From Sipunculus nudus (Eukaryota > Annelida > Sipuncula > Golfingiida > Sipunculidae): a stretch of 64,000 nt of DNA. Positions 1 to 13,300 of this stretch are shown here, piece by piece. Under the pieces are notes generated by a model. That model made no database searches. It was not told the DNA's origin and saw nothing but the letters and a program-made list of their open reading frames with translations. The stretch is from NCBI GenBank assembly GCA_026874595.1, contig CM049317.1, forward strand, positions 22,142,882 to 22,206,881. Direction: 5' to 3'. A program made the translations under genes and the position numbers. Within the stretch, counting starts at the first letter, position 1; each line of letters starts with the position of its first letter.

Positions 1-1168
1 TGAAAAAAGATGTCTTTGGATAAGTAATATAATCTTTTCAAGAAACCTATTTTTGGCAGTGTAGCACATAGTGGTTTTACTCAAAGGATGATAACATAAA
101 GGTTTATTAAGATCTGGAAATCATTAAATTGTTTATAGTGAAACTGAAGCTCTGTTAAGAAGCCAGGAGGCTAGCTTATAAATTATCTTTTTAATGTAAC
201 AATAAAGATTTGCTGTATATATCAGTGTATTTGTTTTATAATACAAACACTAAGAACTCTCTGATATAACTGTTTCATTATATAGTATTTTTTAAATAAA
301 TATTTGGTTACTGCCACACATGCACTAACCTATACAAGCACAAAAAAAGATAAGCTTCAAAATGAATATAAATGAATATATGAGACATCTCATTACTTAA
401 ATAAGAAGTACGGATATAAAACGTTTGTTATACCAAATTGGTGGTTATAACTATCACTATATTCCTATATTTTTTGACAATAATATCATCATTATTTGTT
501 AAAAACCCGACTGTATGTAAAAATTAAACTTAAGGGGTTAGGACATAGCTATATGGTTACACTTTGGAGGCAACTAAGGTTGTAAGTTTGATCCCCTATT
601 GTCAGAAAACATGGTGAAACCATGTTTGAATCCCATAGATAATGGAATCCCATTAATATGACTTGTTAAGTTATATGAATCAGATAACCAACAGATTAAT
701 ACCAGGCCTGCAAAAGTTAAATGACTGAAAAAAAGAGTGGGTCCTCTTGTAAAAAAAAGAGGGGCCTTCTCTGAAATAAAAGAGTAAAAAAAAAGAGTAA
801 ATTTGCAGCAATCCCCTCATTTTATCACAAACTGAATAAATATGTGCTTAGCATACTAAGTTTGTGTGTATATATATATATATATAAATATATATCACTC
901 CAAAAAGTCAGAAATATACATTGCACATCCCCCTGCATAAGGATAGGATCATTTTACACACACTGACATACATGATATGTTCCAGACTTGCCTACCTGGA
1001 AATAACACTTCAAAATCAGTGTGTGTCATTTTGGCATCTAACCAGAAGCTGTACTTAAATGTAGAGTTCAACTCCTGACTTATCGAGCCAGGCATAACAG
1101 ATTCATAACAAACAATCATTTACCATGAGGGCTAATCTAAAACACAGAATGTAAACAAGAGTGCTTAC
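1..1168. other. AT-rich non-coding DNA, probably intron
   Basis: No exon or recognisable element was found here. The stretch has short poly-A and poly-T runs, a small (TA)n run near 870-890, and a weak tRNA-like patch near 545-650 that was not accepted. It lies immediately downstream, in minus-strand sense, of the candidate DCX exon that ends at 1169, so it is inferred to be the next intron of that gene. Confidence 0.5.
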
Positions 1169-1282
1169 TTTTTCTTCCCCAGATATATTTGCGATAAATC
1201 CCGGGTGGATCTGGGCCGATATTTATCACTTTCACTTGAGGCTTTGGGTCCATTTTGACCTGGGTACGACTTGTGTACATTT
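1169..1282 (-). CDS. Candidate second coding exon of the DCX gene (start of DCX domain 2)
   Basis: Read on the minus strand this 114-bp stretch is open. It starts after an AG at 1284-1283 and ends at a good donor (A|GTAAGC, last base 1169). It takes two bases to complete a phase-1 codon and leaves one, so it is a symmetric phase-1 exon and matches the phase of the DCX exon at 14826. The peptide begins MYTSRTQVKMDPKPQVKV and ends near YRKYIWGRK. The pattern of a beta strand (QVKVINI), a loop with GPDPPG, then a second strand (YRKYIW) is what the beginning of a DCX domain looks like. The polypyrimidine tract before the acceptor is weak. An in-frame ATG at 1289, preceded by TAA, means it could instead be an alternative first coding exon of the same gene. 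Confidence 0.55.
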
Positions 1283-4200
1283 CTGGCATGGTTTAACTTA
1301 GGAACACAACACACGTTCACTCAGAGCTGGAAACTTCTGTGTAATTCTTTCCTGCATGCTAAATATTGTCCACTTAAATATTCCATATTGGACATATTAT
1401 ACAAGGCCTTCTAACTGTCCTCTCTGAAATGCTTATGTATAAGTAATATCTCCACACAAGAGAACGGGAATCATCTATCATGTTCACTGAAGCGTGACAT
1501 TGTTGAACTTTAATCATTCATAGCACAGCCAATGCCACAGCTACAAGAAAGGCAGGTTTGCAGAAGTGAACCTCTCTATAACTTTGTTTGTGATGGCACT
1601 GATGTAACGAAAGTCTGCTGGAAGCACTGTGGTCACATGACCTACAACAGATCATTCATTTCAATGAAATATTATAAACATTTCTTCTGGAATAATTCAG
1701 TTGGTGAGTTCAGCGTAAAAATTGTTTTCCCTTCAATATGGTGTTCTCTGTGGAATTTAAAATTTGTCGAAAATGGTCCCTTTTCACAAACTGAAGAAAT
1801 CCATACATACAGCGCTTCACGCTCTGGTAAATGAAAATCTAATTATTTGTAGAATTAGTTTTTCTCTACAGTCCACGTTGGCCTGTTATTTATAATTCAC
1901 AAGAAATCCAATGCCTCATGATTAGATCCAGACACTGATTTGTCAACCTTGAAATAAATAAAATCTTCCTCTATTACTTGAAGATGTCTCTGTTTAAGAT
2001 ATGCTTTATTTAGTCCTGTGTTTCACTTCAGCAGGTGGTCTGAAAGTTCATAGAAAACACACCCCAGCTTGTCTTGAATACTTGTTTCCACATTTGCTTT
2101 CAGCTTAGCGTCTGATCTAGAACACATTAAGGCCATGTATGTTAGGCATTAAAGCCTTAATCCTCTGTAAACACAAATGGTGGTCTTAAGCTTTATCCAT
2201 GCAGCACAGGCTGCTCAGGATAAGCTCCACTAAGTTCAGTCACCAACACACAGGGATCAGCGTGTATATTTTTTCCAGTGATTTGCTAGCCTTACGACAC
2301 ACACGTGACATAAGTGCTTTAATTTCCCTCAAGGTGCAGGTTGTTTGTAAAATCCCTGTTGATATAGCAACCAGAGATAGTAAACATGTCCAAGAGCCCT
2401 ATTTTGATCATTTCCCTTGCGCTTTCACAAAAAGTACTCAAGCGTCTAATACAAGCCATGAATTAGGCAGGTTTACTTGAGGGTGCAAGGACACGCAATT
2501 TAAAGCTATGGTGAATATTGCATTATGGGAGCACAGCTGTATTCATTTATAGCATGATTCCTTTGGTTGAAGAAAGCGCTGTTGCTTCAAATGCGTCAGG
2601 GCCAATGTTTACCGTTATTAATCACTTTATTCGCCTGCGGAGACAATGCTTAGCACCAACCATTGAGGTTGAAAATTGGGGGCATGCTGTTTGATTATTT
2701 GCGATTCCATTCCTTTCTACTTAAATCTGGATGGCATTATACTGGCATGGAAAATGGCATGGAATTTATTCTGATTTCATTAGGGAGGAAGTCATGAATA
2801 AAGCCTGGTGTGAGAGTATATTCCCAATAGAATCTCATGAAAGTCTGATGGCATTCTTTGTGTGACTATGTTTGGATCCTCAGCAATCGTGAAATATTAT
2901 TATCCCCCTGTGTACATATATCATCAAACGTTATTTGCTAATTTATGAGTCGGAGGTTTATATACCTTCTCAGCACCTGAGGGTTCAAAATGCCAGTCGT
3001 ACTATCCCAGATCTATGTGGCCCATGTACTTGAGTCACCTGCTGATACTGAGGTGACATATCAACTATCGTTAAGTCAAGAGGTGTCGTGATACTGCCTG
3101 GATCCCCAGCCCATCTACTTTAAGACCTTCCCACTGGAAGTACACTACAAGTGGTAACAAATTTATAACAAAGCTTTAAATGAGAATATTTGCACCTTCA
3201 GTGACCATATCAAGTCATATTGATAAGGTCGCACTAATCTCTTATCTTATTATCACTTTCTTATCAGACATATCTTTAATGGTAAAAAGGTCATGAGAAA
3301 AACGTTGTACCTTTTGATAAATATACTAGAAAATCTGAAATAGGATTGAGGAAAAAAAGTAGCTGTAAAGTAGAAAAATTAAGAATAGGACAGAGAAAAA
3401 AAAAAATAAAAGGGGGAAAATGGAAAAATTTAGAGTACCTGGGCTTCGAAAAAATGAGGGAAAAGTAGGGAAAATTAAGAATAGGACTTAGAAAAAATAG
3501 GGAAAAGTAGAGAAAGATTAAGAATAGGACTGAGGAAAAAGTAGGAGTGAGTTACTTGAGAGTCTGTGGCTTCAGGGGTGCCATATTTGCAATCTGGTTT
3601 CTCACTGGGACCACAGCCACTCTACATGTTCCTGCTTCTCTAATCCGCTCTCTGTAACCCAGCTATATCCATTTTACACCACAGGTATAATACCTTTTTC
3701 ATTTCTACATAATGGTATTACTCTGACCTTAATTTACCTCATGTTCTCTCCGTTATGTATATTACCTAATCCAAATCTTCTATACCTATACAAATTCTCT
3801 CCACAGCTAATATAATTCCATAATCCACTCTATTTTTAATGCCTGTGTCAATTAATCTTACATCATTGTAACTACAAGAAACCCAGGGGGGCTTATATTA
3901 TATGTGAGCATAATCATGCTGTACATGCAGTGTGGCTGTACAGCTAGCAACACTAACATAGCTTTAAAGTGAATCACTGTTTAAATTTTTCCAACATAAT
4001 AATTTTTAATATAAAAGGGCATGATCAGAAAGATGGTCAGGCTATGAAACCTTATTTCAAGTATATATTTATTAATTCCAAGCATTTGTTTATTAATTTC
4101 AATTATATTTTTATTAATTTCAAATATATGTTTATTAATTTCAAGTATATATTTATTAGTTTCAAGTGTAAGTTTATTAATTTCAAGTATATGTTCATTT

Positions 4201-7200
4201 TTTCAAGTTTACATTTATTATTTCAAGTACCTGGTATATGTTTTTAATTTTAATTGTAGGTTTAACTTCCTACTAAAATTATATATTTATCACAATAAAC
4301 ATTAAGTCTATATTCCAAAATCAATATTGTTATAACTTATATCCATGCTTATTTATTTTACATATATTGGACTGCTCCTTTGATGTATGAGCCAAAGGGA
4401 TACTTTTCAGGTGATGTTGGCAAAACGGAAATTTTCACAAAAATTAAACCCTTATGACTGGGACAACTAATCTACACAGGAAAATGGTCATTTTTTTTAT
4501 TATATATAGCCTCACTGGCATTTTATTTGTTGTCCAGGTGACCTATAGTCAAAAGGCAACAGATGAATAGTTTTAATAATAACATATTTTGTGTTGTCTG
4601 TGAACAAAAGATAAACATTATAAATAATATCTGATCTTTCATATTATCTGACTATATAGCCATGTGGGTCCTTGATAAATTGTTAAATATCAAATAATAA
4701 ATGTGATAATGGATAAACAATGTGTAGGTTACTCCATGGTAAGATAGGGAAAATGGAACCCTCGTGAAACAATGAAAAAGTGAAAATAAAAAAAATTGGC
4801 CTTGTGAATATGAAGCAAACCACAGGAAATTGAAAGTGTAATGACTTTTTTTCTCATTCCAAAAATGTGCAGTAACTGCCATGCTTAATATATATTTGAG
4901 GCTTTTTTATTCACAATTATTTTGAGGCTATTTTATTCACCATTATTTTGAGGCTATTTTATTCATGATTATTTTGAGGCTTTCCTCAGTTGAATCACCT
5001 TGTTGTTTTTACAACACATCGTGACATGTGGCTTTACATATCCCTTCCCACAATGCACCAGCTGTTTTCCCAAAAGGCTTCACAACAATCTGGAGAACAA
5101 GTAGACACTGGAGATTATTTCTACACACTTCCAACTGAGTCTGTCAATAATTTATAACTACTTGTGAGCACGAACCCACATTAATCATACTATAACTGAG
5201 GCCAGTCATACTAATCTCTGATCAGCAACTCTTCCAGCAGATGTCACCACTGTCCATACCAACACTATGAATTGCTTGCAAACATTCTCTATGATATCAC
5301 CCCAAACATCAGAGTATTTTTTTCACAATTTTTCTATTAATTTTTGTTACTTATGGATTTTCCTAGAATTTTCCAGAATTATACCAACATCAACATCTGG
5401 AGTTACAAAACTGTACAATCTTTACGTGACTGAGATAACTGATGGATCTGCTGGTATAACACACCACCATTTTTTTATTCTCTCTAACACATATTCTTTA
5501 TTTCATGTATTTCCCCTGCAATATTTTGCTCAAACAAAAGAAAGTTCCATGACTGAGTCAGCTGGCTGGTCTTGTGGTTGGTGTTGAGGGTGCTGCCATC
5601 ATGTAGTGTTTTAAGAAACTAATTTTAGCCACATCATCTAACAAAATATTGGACCAAAAAATATAAATAACAATAAGGCAAGTCCATGAAAAGTCCACAG
5701 AACTCTCATGGTAGCAAATTAATATCAACTTGTCTGAATGTCACAAACAGGGCATTGGTGTTTATTGGAATGGATGGGATGTGCTTCCATCTGGTGGTAG
5801 TAAGACTCACTAAATTTTGTGAACACCACAAATGTCACATGAAGAGAAGTAACAAACAGATTTAAGCTGTTAGCTGTAAGTTTGATATAAAAATAAAATG
5901 TCTAGACCCCAAAATAGGCAAAAAACTTATTGGAAACCCATCAACCCTGCAAAATTTAAAATTTGGACAAAATAATTTACCTTTCATCACAGAATATGCT
6001 ACATCAGGTAACTGATATTGAGTATTCAAGTAGATTGTGTTGCGTTGTGTGAATGGTTTACCTGTGAATACACAACTCAGTAGGCATCTATATTGGGCTG
6101 GTAAACCTAACTTGACTCATGATACAAGCCATATGGGAGAATGTACTGCAAAAGTCATCAATCCTGTTGGTTGATATCATGATAAACAATAATAATTATA
6201 ACATTAGGCTATGAATGATGAATAAACACAAAAGAAAAGCTATTGGTAACTAGTCATTTTGAACACAGCTGTTTTGTGTACAAGTTGGCTGTTGCCCAGT
6301 AACCTGTGCAACCGATGCTTGTTTTCATGGGGCAGGTGCTAAAAATGTTTAATTCAGCATATTTGGTAAATCACTCTACATGTTTGTTGAATTTCTGACC
6401 ACATGAATACAAGCATGGATGATAGACAACTATTACACAAAACAGGAAATGACCTATTACCAAAGAGACAGATTTACAGTTTGGTTAGTGTGTTAACATG
6501 AATGCTTTTGTGTTAATTCATCACTGGCAGCCTATTCTTAAGATTATTGGCTGTTCACTACAATATCAATGCAATAAGGAGAATGAACATGGCAGTTCAT
6601 TCCCCTGTATGTCTTGCATATATCAACTCAAGTTAGGCTGATAAACCCAACATAAACGCCTACTGAGTTATGTATTCACAGATTAACAATCACAGCACCA
6701 ATCAACACAATTCACATAATTCATACTATGTACAATTATAAACAAATTCACCTGCATCAGTTGTCACCGGTCCTACCATGGCAGCACCAACAGCTAACTG
6801 ATAAAATATGGTGCTCACAGAACTATTAATCTCAGATACAAGAGATGCAATTAACAATGTATCATGTCTGAATGACATTCAACAGACAGGTACCAGTAAA
6901 TCAATAAATAGACAATAAGGACAGAGAATTACCATAGATACTGTTGCTATGAGTTATTTCTTTTAATTGACTATTTGCACACAAAGCTACAGCTTTTGCA
7001 TTCAAATGATTTTACCTCCAGGAGTTAATCTATATTGATTATTAATGATATCTCATTGTATTAGGCCAGAGGAATCCGTACATTAATCAACAGCTACAGA
7101 ATACACCTGCCAGAATAGAACTAAAGCATCAATATTAATTTAATGTGGCTGAATCAGTGAATGCCTCATGCGTGTATGTATATATATATATATCTATATA

Positions 7201-7346
7201 TATATACACAAGTAGAAATGATCTGGGGATATGCAGTCTTTCCTCTGCAGTCACACAGGGCTCTGTTTTCCAACAGAGAATGATATGCTAAGGTATGTGA
7301 TGAACCGATGAGGCAAAACCGACAGTAGTGATCCAGATTCATCACA

Positions 7347-7394
<48 letters not shown>

Positions 7395-10300
7395 GTAAAA
7401 CCTTGAAATTAACGCCATAAAGGGGACCTGGATAAAGTGGTCACATTTTTTAGTTGGTTGTCTTAAAGTAAGGTCTTATATAATGAGCAAAAAAGGAATC
7501 AGGACTGTGCACAAGTGGTTATTTTTAGGTGGTCACTATAAGGAGATGCTCAATAGGCAAGGTTTTACTATAATAATTATATATGCCCTGTACCAGTTGA
7601 AATTAATATATTATTAATCATATCAGGTTTATCTTATATAAAAATGAAAAATTATTTCTTTAGTTGAATTCCTAAAATCTATAATCACAGGAAATTGTCC
7701 TGTGCATGTTCCAACTGCAATATAATAAATCATATTCTGATATCATTACTATTCTGCTTTGTTTTCTGTCAGCTGAGATATCATGAAAATCTTATCTCTG
7801 CACAACACTGTAAAAGGGAAATCATGAAAATTAACCATGCAAATATGGAGCCAAACACAGAAGACTAATATGGGATTTTTATCTGCATAATATGAATACT
7901 TTGAAAACAGCCTTTAAACTGTATAGAATTTTCACAGTCAAGATTCTTAATGAATTTTTTTAAAATATGTATATAAAAATATATGGGCACTTAATAATTG
8001 CAGGAGATATCAATTTGTATATTTATTATTTAACAAATCATGGAATTCTTGGAGGTAATATGTTACCTAAGTGATAATTTATTACTGTTTTCATAAAGTA
8101 GCTTAGATTTTAGGTGTTTTTATCAGTGGGTGCCCATTAAAATTTGCTAATTATTGTAACACATTTTGACAGTCACATGCAGGATAAAAGGCCAAATGCG
8201 AAATGAAATATTTTGTGACACAAAACAGCATTTATCTTTTAGAACCGTCTCACATTGGCAGCCAGCCTAACCCCGATATTAACAATTTTTTTTAGAATAT
8301 TTATGACACTAAACAACCAATCAGCAGCTTTTGAATAGATTCCTTTGAAAATGTAACCACTGACCTTGACCTTCATTAATAGGGCTGAAATCTTATGAAA
8401 CACAGTCTCTTTGCAAACTGATTTGTAAAATAGTCTGCAAGTACAGCTTTCATACATTTTCATACATTTTCCAGTAAATCAGGGTAATATTCTTCATTAA
8501 CTGTATTTTTCTTTATTTACCAGGTCAAATTATGAAAATATTCCAAAATTGCAAGGGACACCATATGTGGAACAGCTTATAGGAAAACCAGCAAAATCGA
8601 TAATTTGTTTACTTATTGTATCCGCATTTTGCAGATACTATGTTTTCAGCCCCCTGTCGCCGCCGCGTAGGTGTCCAGAGAACTTCTCTGTAACCGCTGG
8701 GCGGAATTTTACAGAACCCGGGATTATGTTCAGGCCACATGTGAACTGCTGCCCACAATTTTGTTTTCACCTCTGACCTTTCCTCTGCACTCTGCTTCCA
8801 TCTGTGCGTCTGTTTTGACACATTAACCCACATATCTCGGGAACTGTTTGACCAATAAGGAATAAAATTTAGCACAAATGTAGCCCTTTGATAGCTTTAT
8901 AACAAACATAAAAAATGGTGGCGCCACCTGCATCCATTTTTGCACAGCATCCATCTGTTTATCTGCCTTGGGATAAAATCACTCATATCTCTGCATTGGT
9001 TGGACTTATCCATCTGAAATTTTGCATGTGTATACATCCTGGACAGCTTTCTTGATATAGACAGGTGGTGCCACCTACATTCACATTTACTCTGCAAACA
9101 TCCAAGCTCATGTCTCGGGAACCGTTTGGTCGATTGGTTCAAATTTTGCATGTGTATAGATCTCACATAGCTCTTTATCATGCGCAAAACTGGTGGCGCC
9201 ACTGTCTCTTTTGCACAGCATCTGTCTGTTTGTCTGCCTTGGGATAACATCACACATATCTCGGCAGTGGTTTGACTTTTTGCATTTGTATACAACTTTG
9301 ATAGCTTTCTGGATTTTGTGGTAGGTGGCACAACCTACACACACATTTCGGCTGCTGACATCCATGCTAATATGCAACACACCACTCTATTTCCCCTTGT
9401 TACTCAATCCATGCCTCACTTCACCAGTCCCACCCTGATTTTGGCGGATACACGTAGTCGCTTGTAGACTACCAGTATTCTAGTTACATTTTGAAAATAG
9501 GTACGGTACCCAACATAATCATCATGAAAATGGATATAGTCAAAGCAAGATGCATTAATGCATTGGGTCTTGACCCTTGATTTGAAATCTACACACATAA
9601 AGGCATTACTTTTCTCCATGTTAAGAAGCACTAATGACATCAACAGATGACCCAAGGAAATGTAGGGCAAATTTTAAAAGAAAAAATGATTCAGTTATTA
9701 TTTGGTGCTTGATTTTGCTACCACATATGATAGTTACAGATCTAGATGACTGAACACTCTGCCAATACGGATTATGTAATTCTAAGTTATGCCTTTTGTA
9801 AAAAGTATTTCAAATTCACTATACCATAAAAACATATTTTTCATTTGTTAAGGTTATAAAGAGGTTAATTACCTTCAGAATAATTACCGAATAATAATTT
9901 TGCCAGAGATTTACTATACAAAGGAATAAACACAAGAATAGCTGCACTGTTAGGGTTTTCAATTTTGCACAAAAAGTTCTTCTTTTCAGAGCATTGTTAG
10001 AAACACTCCAGCAGACTGGTTAAATCTTTTATTCTAATTAGTTATTTATTAACCATAAATTCGGATTTTGCTCCAGTGCGAGTCATTATTTTTTACTTCC
10101 TTGGATTATGGATCAGATGTAATGGGTGTTCCAAATGTTAAATGCACCACTGGGAGCATAATGTTCATTAAACGTAATTAAAGATGATTACAAAGCTTGA
10201 CTGATCTTCATAATGTCATTGCATTTCCAGCTAGTTTGGCACATACAAAATAGTAAAATAAATTACAATTTGCAACTCCAAAGAGGGATCTTTGCATGTT

Positions 10301-13300
10301 TAACCCAGAACAGACAGTTTCCTGTGGAATTTAAGCATGTGTGTGTACAAGATATAAACTGATGAATGTTTATGTGGATTTTCATGAAATGTGACAAACA
10401 GTTTCCAAGGCAGAGTGAAAATCCCTAAGATATCAAATGCTGGTGTAAATCCCTATGAAAATAAAACCGAGAATAGTCATTTCAATCACAATGATTTGAC
10501 ATACATGCACAAATATAATGCAAGTACTAAACATTTTTAACTCAAGTACAAGCTTCAATTACACAAAAATTACTCCTGAAGTACTGGCAGGGATGTATAC
10601 AACAAATAAAATTATTAAAGGCGTCACCACCAGTTTTGTGTATGAGAAATCATCAAAGATCATTAAGGACATATAAAATGTCAGGCAGATACTTCAAACC
10701 ACTCTTGAGCTATGTGCACAGATGTATGAAACTCAAAACAATACAGATTATTGCTAATGCAGCCTCTTGAGTAGATGGAGGAGAAAACGACTGGCTGGCG
10801 CAGCAGGAAGCCTGTTTGTGCAGGCAAGCTTGATTCACTTTTTAGGTTTCTGTTGATGTCTAATATCCTCATGTAAAAATATGATGTTAAATATAATTTC
10901 ATATCAAAGTATTAAACTAACAAAGCTGTGAAACCCACAAACGTTGCATTCTGGGTAGCATGGTACAGGTAGGATGGTACAGGTAGCATAGTGCTAATTA
11001 AACCATTGGGCTTTGAGGGCTTTTGTTTTAGTAAATATTTTCATTATTCATATTGTGTTAAAATATTAAAGATATTTGAACAATTAAATGAAATTCATTT
11101 AAAATCTAACCTTGCAAAATTGACAATTCAGATAATTAGAACTTTTGCTGATTGTCACAGTAAGAAAAACTCATGTGGAATAATTAAAGAAAGAATTCTA
11201 TTCCAGAAAATATCAACCAATGACTGAATCAGGACTACATAAAATGCTAAGTTATGACAAAGATCATAGTTTTATATTACAACCCCATATATATATAACC
11301 GCTACATCACTCATTCCTGCTGATATACAGACACATGAACAGTAAATTTACAGCACAAATGAACTGTTGGAGCTTTAAAGTCTCAGCAAACAAGACCGCT
11401 GTTCACTCAGGAAATTGTAACAAATACAGGACTTCATCGATTTTGCTGATTCTACCTTGCTCGATGGAAAAACTGCCTGGTTTACAACGAGTTTCACCAA
11501 GTTTATTCTCAGCGGATCAATTCCAACACAGGCGCGCTGTGCTTTGCTTCGTCAGCCTCGCTGCCAGAATCAATCCCAACGTGTGGTTAACCTGAGATGG
11601 TTTCCTGCCGACATCTCACCTGTTAGCATGTCGCAGATCAATCTGAGCTGTAACGGATATAACCTAAACTTCTAAGGAATGGTCCATGTTATTTTTAAAC
11701 ATAATTCTGTCACTGATGGATTGTTTGTATGATGAATGATATTGATTGGAAAGGTATCTCAGAAAATGATCACATAAGAATCAACCGTATTTGCTTAGAA
11801 GTTTCAATAATAATTTAAAAGCAAGAAATTAATATTGTCATCAAATACTGACTAAAGGATAATGGTTATGAAAGATTATTGAAACGCCAGAATTAATGAA
11901 AAAATAATATAATTATATTATTTTATTGTTAAAATTAATAAGTCACATAATTTAGTATAATGTATTATATCAGACTGCCAAAATGGAGACAGTTTGATCC
12001 GATGGTGGATGAAATTTCTTCTCAACTGCATATAAGACCAACTTAAATTAATATACATAATAATAATGTTTGATATTTGATTAAATATCAGGAATCTGTT
12101 TAATATCTTTTCAAATGACCATATCAAATATACCCTGGTTGCTTGGTTATTTCAAGAGAGAAGAGTTCAGAACATATTTGTTTTTATCATAGTAGTTTTT
12201 ATTAGTAAATACCAAATTGTCCAAGTTCTGTTTGAAATTTATTGTCACATTTAATGCAACAAATTTTCTGTCAAAAATAATACATGAACACATACACCTC
12301 ATCATTCAAATACACACATCAGAATGAAATCAACTGTAACCACAATATTTCTGTTGAACAGCAATTTTTTAATATTATGATTGAATAACACAAATGTGAC
12401 AGGCTTTTATGGCTCAGGGGTAGAGTGCATGACTCAAAGCAGGGGGATCGTGAGTTCGAATCTCAGCTGAGGCAGTGAGGTTTTTCACGGTCGGCCCCCA
12501 CCTAGTGTGAGCCCTCTGCAGGCTTAATGGGAAGGCTGTGCCCAACAGTTGTGTATCACTCACATACCAGTGCGTCTTTGGGAGGTTCCTCAGTGTTATG
12601 ACCCAGCAACAGGGATGATTACACACCCAGGACCCGCAGGTGCAGTAGACACCGGGCCTGGGTGACACCAGGATACAAAATAAACATGATAGGAAGCGAG
12701 TGCTACCGCCCTGTCAAGTAGTCCCCAACCAAAATGCAAAACTCTGCAGATGTACATACTTAGGTTAAGAATTAGATAAGTGGGCATTAAAAATTGGAGG
12801 CGGTACCCTCCACCAAAAAAAATTAAAAAAAAAGAATAACATAAATGTAACTTTCATCCAAGAAACCTTACGGCACATTCACTGCCAAAATGTTTTTTTA
12901 GATATTTTTATCCATTTATTTTATTCTCTTTTTTACTTTTGCTTGCTTATTTGATGCATTCAATTGGGAGAAAAGGCCAACTAAGAAAAAGAAATGGCAC
13001 CATATACTGGATGTTTTATTATTGAACAGATTTCAAATTACAAATTTGCCTTCTTAAGAATGCTGTGCTGAAAAGTAAACATAACGGTCGATAACAACGT
13101 GTTATGCAACAAAAATCTTTACTCCATGGGATCAATTAAGAGGATTTTTGTAAACTGTTCGATAAAGCACAAATGAAGACTGTTAGTGGTATTGCAATGG
13201 CTGAAAATCAGGTTACAAACAATTTGTCATTTGTGAAGGCTGGTGACGGTCCAGGTCAGCCAAGTGTGACACAGTCACTTCTTTTGCTTGCAGCAATGAC

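Noticed and set aside
545-650. tRNA-like stretch with a B-box-like GTTTGATCCCC
   Set aside because: The A box is poor, no cloverleaf pairing could be built by eye, and no SINE body or duplications follow.
3969-4247. Open frame with FINFKYI repeats
   Set aside because: Product of an AT-rich minisatellite, not a protein gene.
8897-9380. Overlapping minus-strand open frames of 144 and 90 codons
   Set aside because: They lie wholly within the tandem core of the HINE-like element, and their repeated peptides reflect the DNA repeat.
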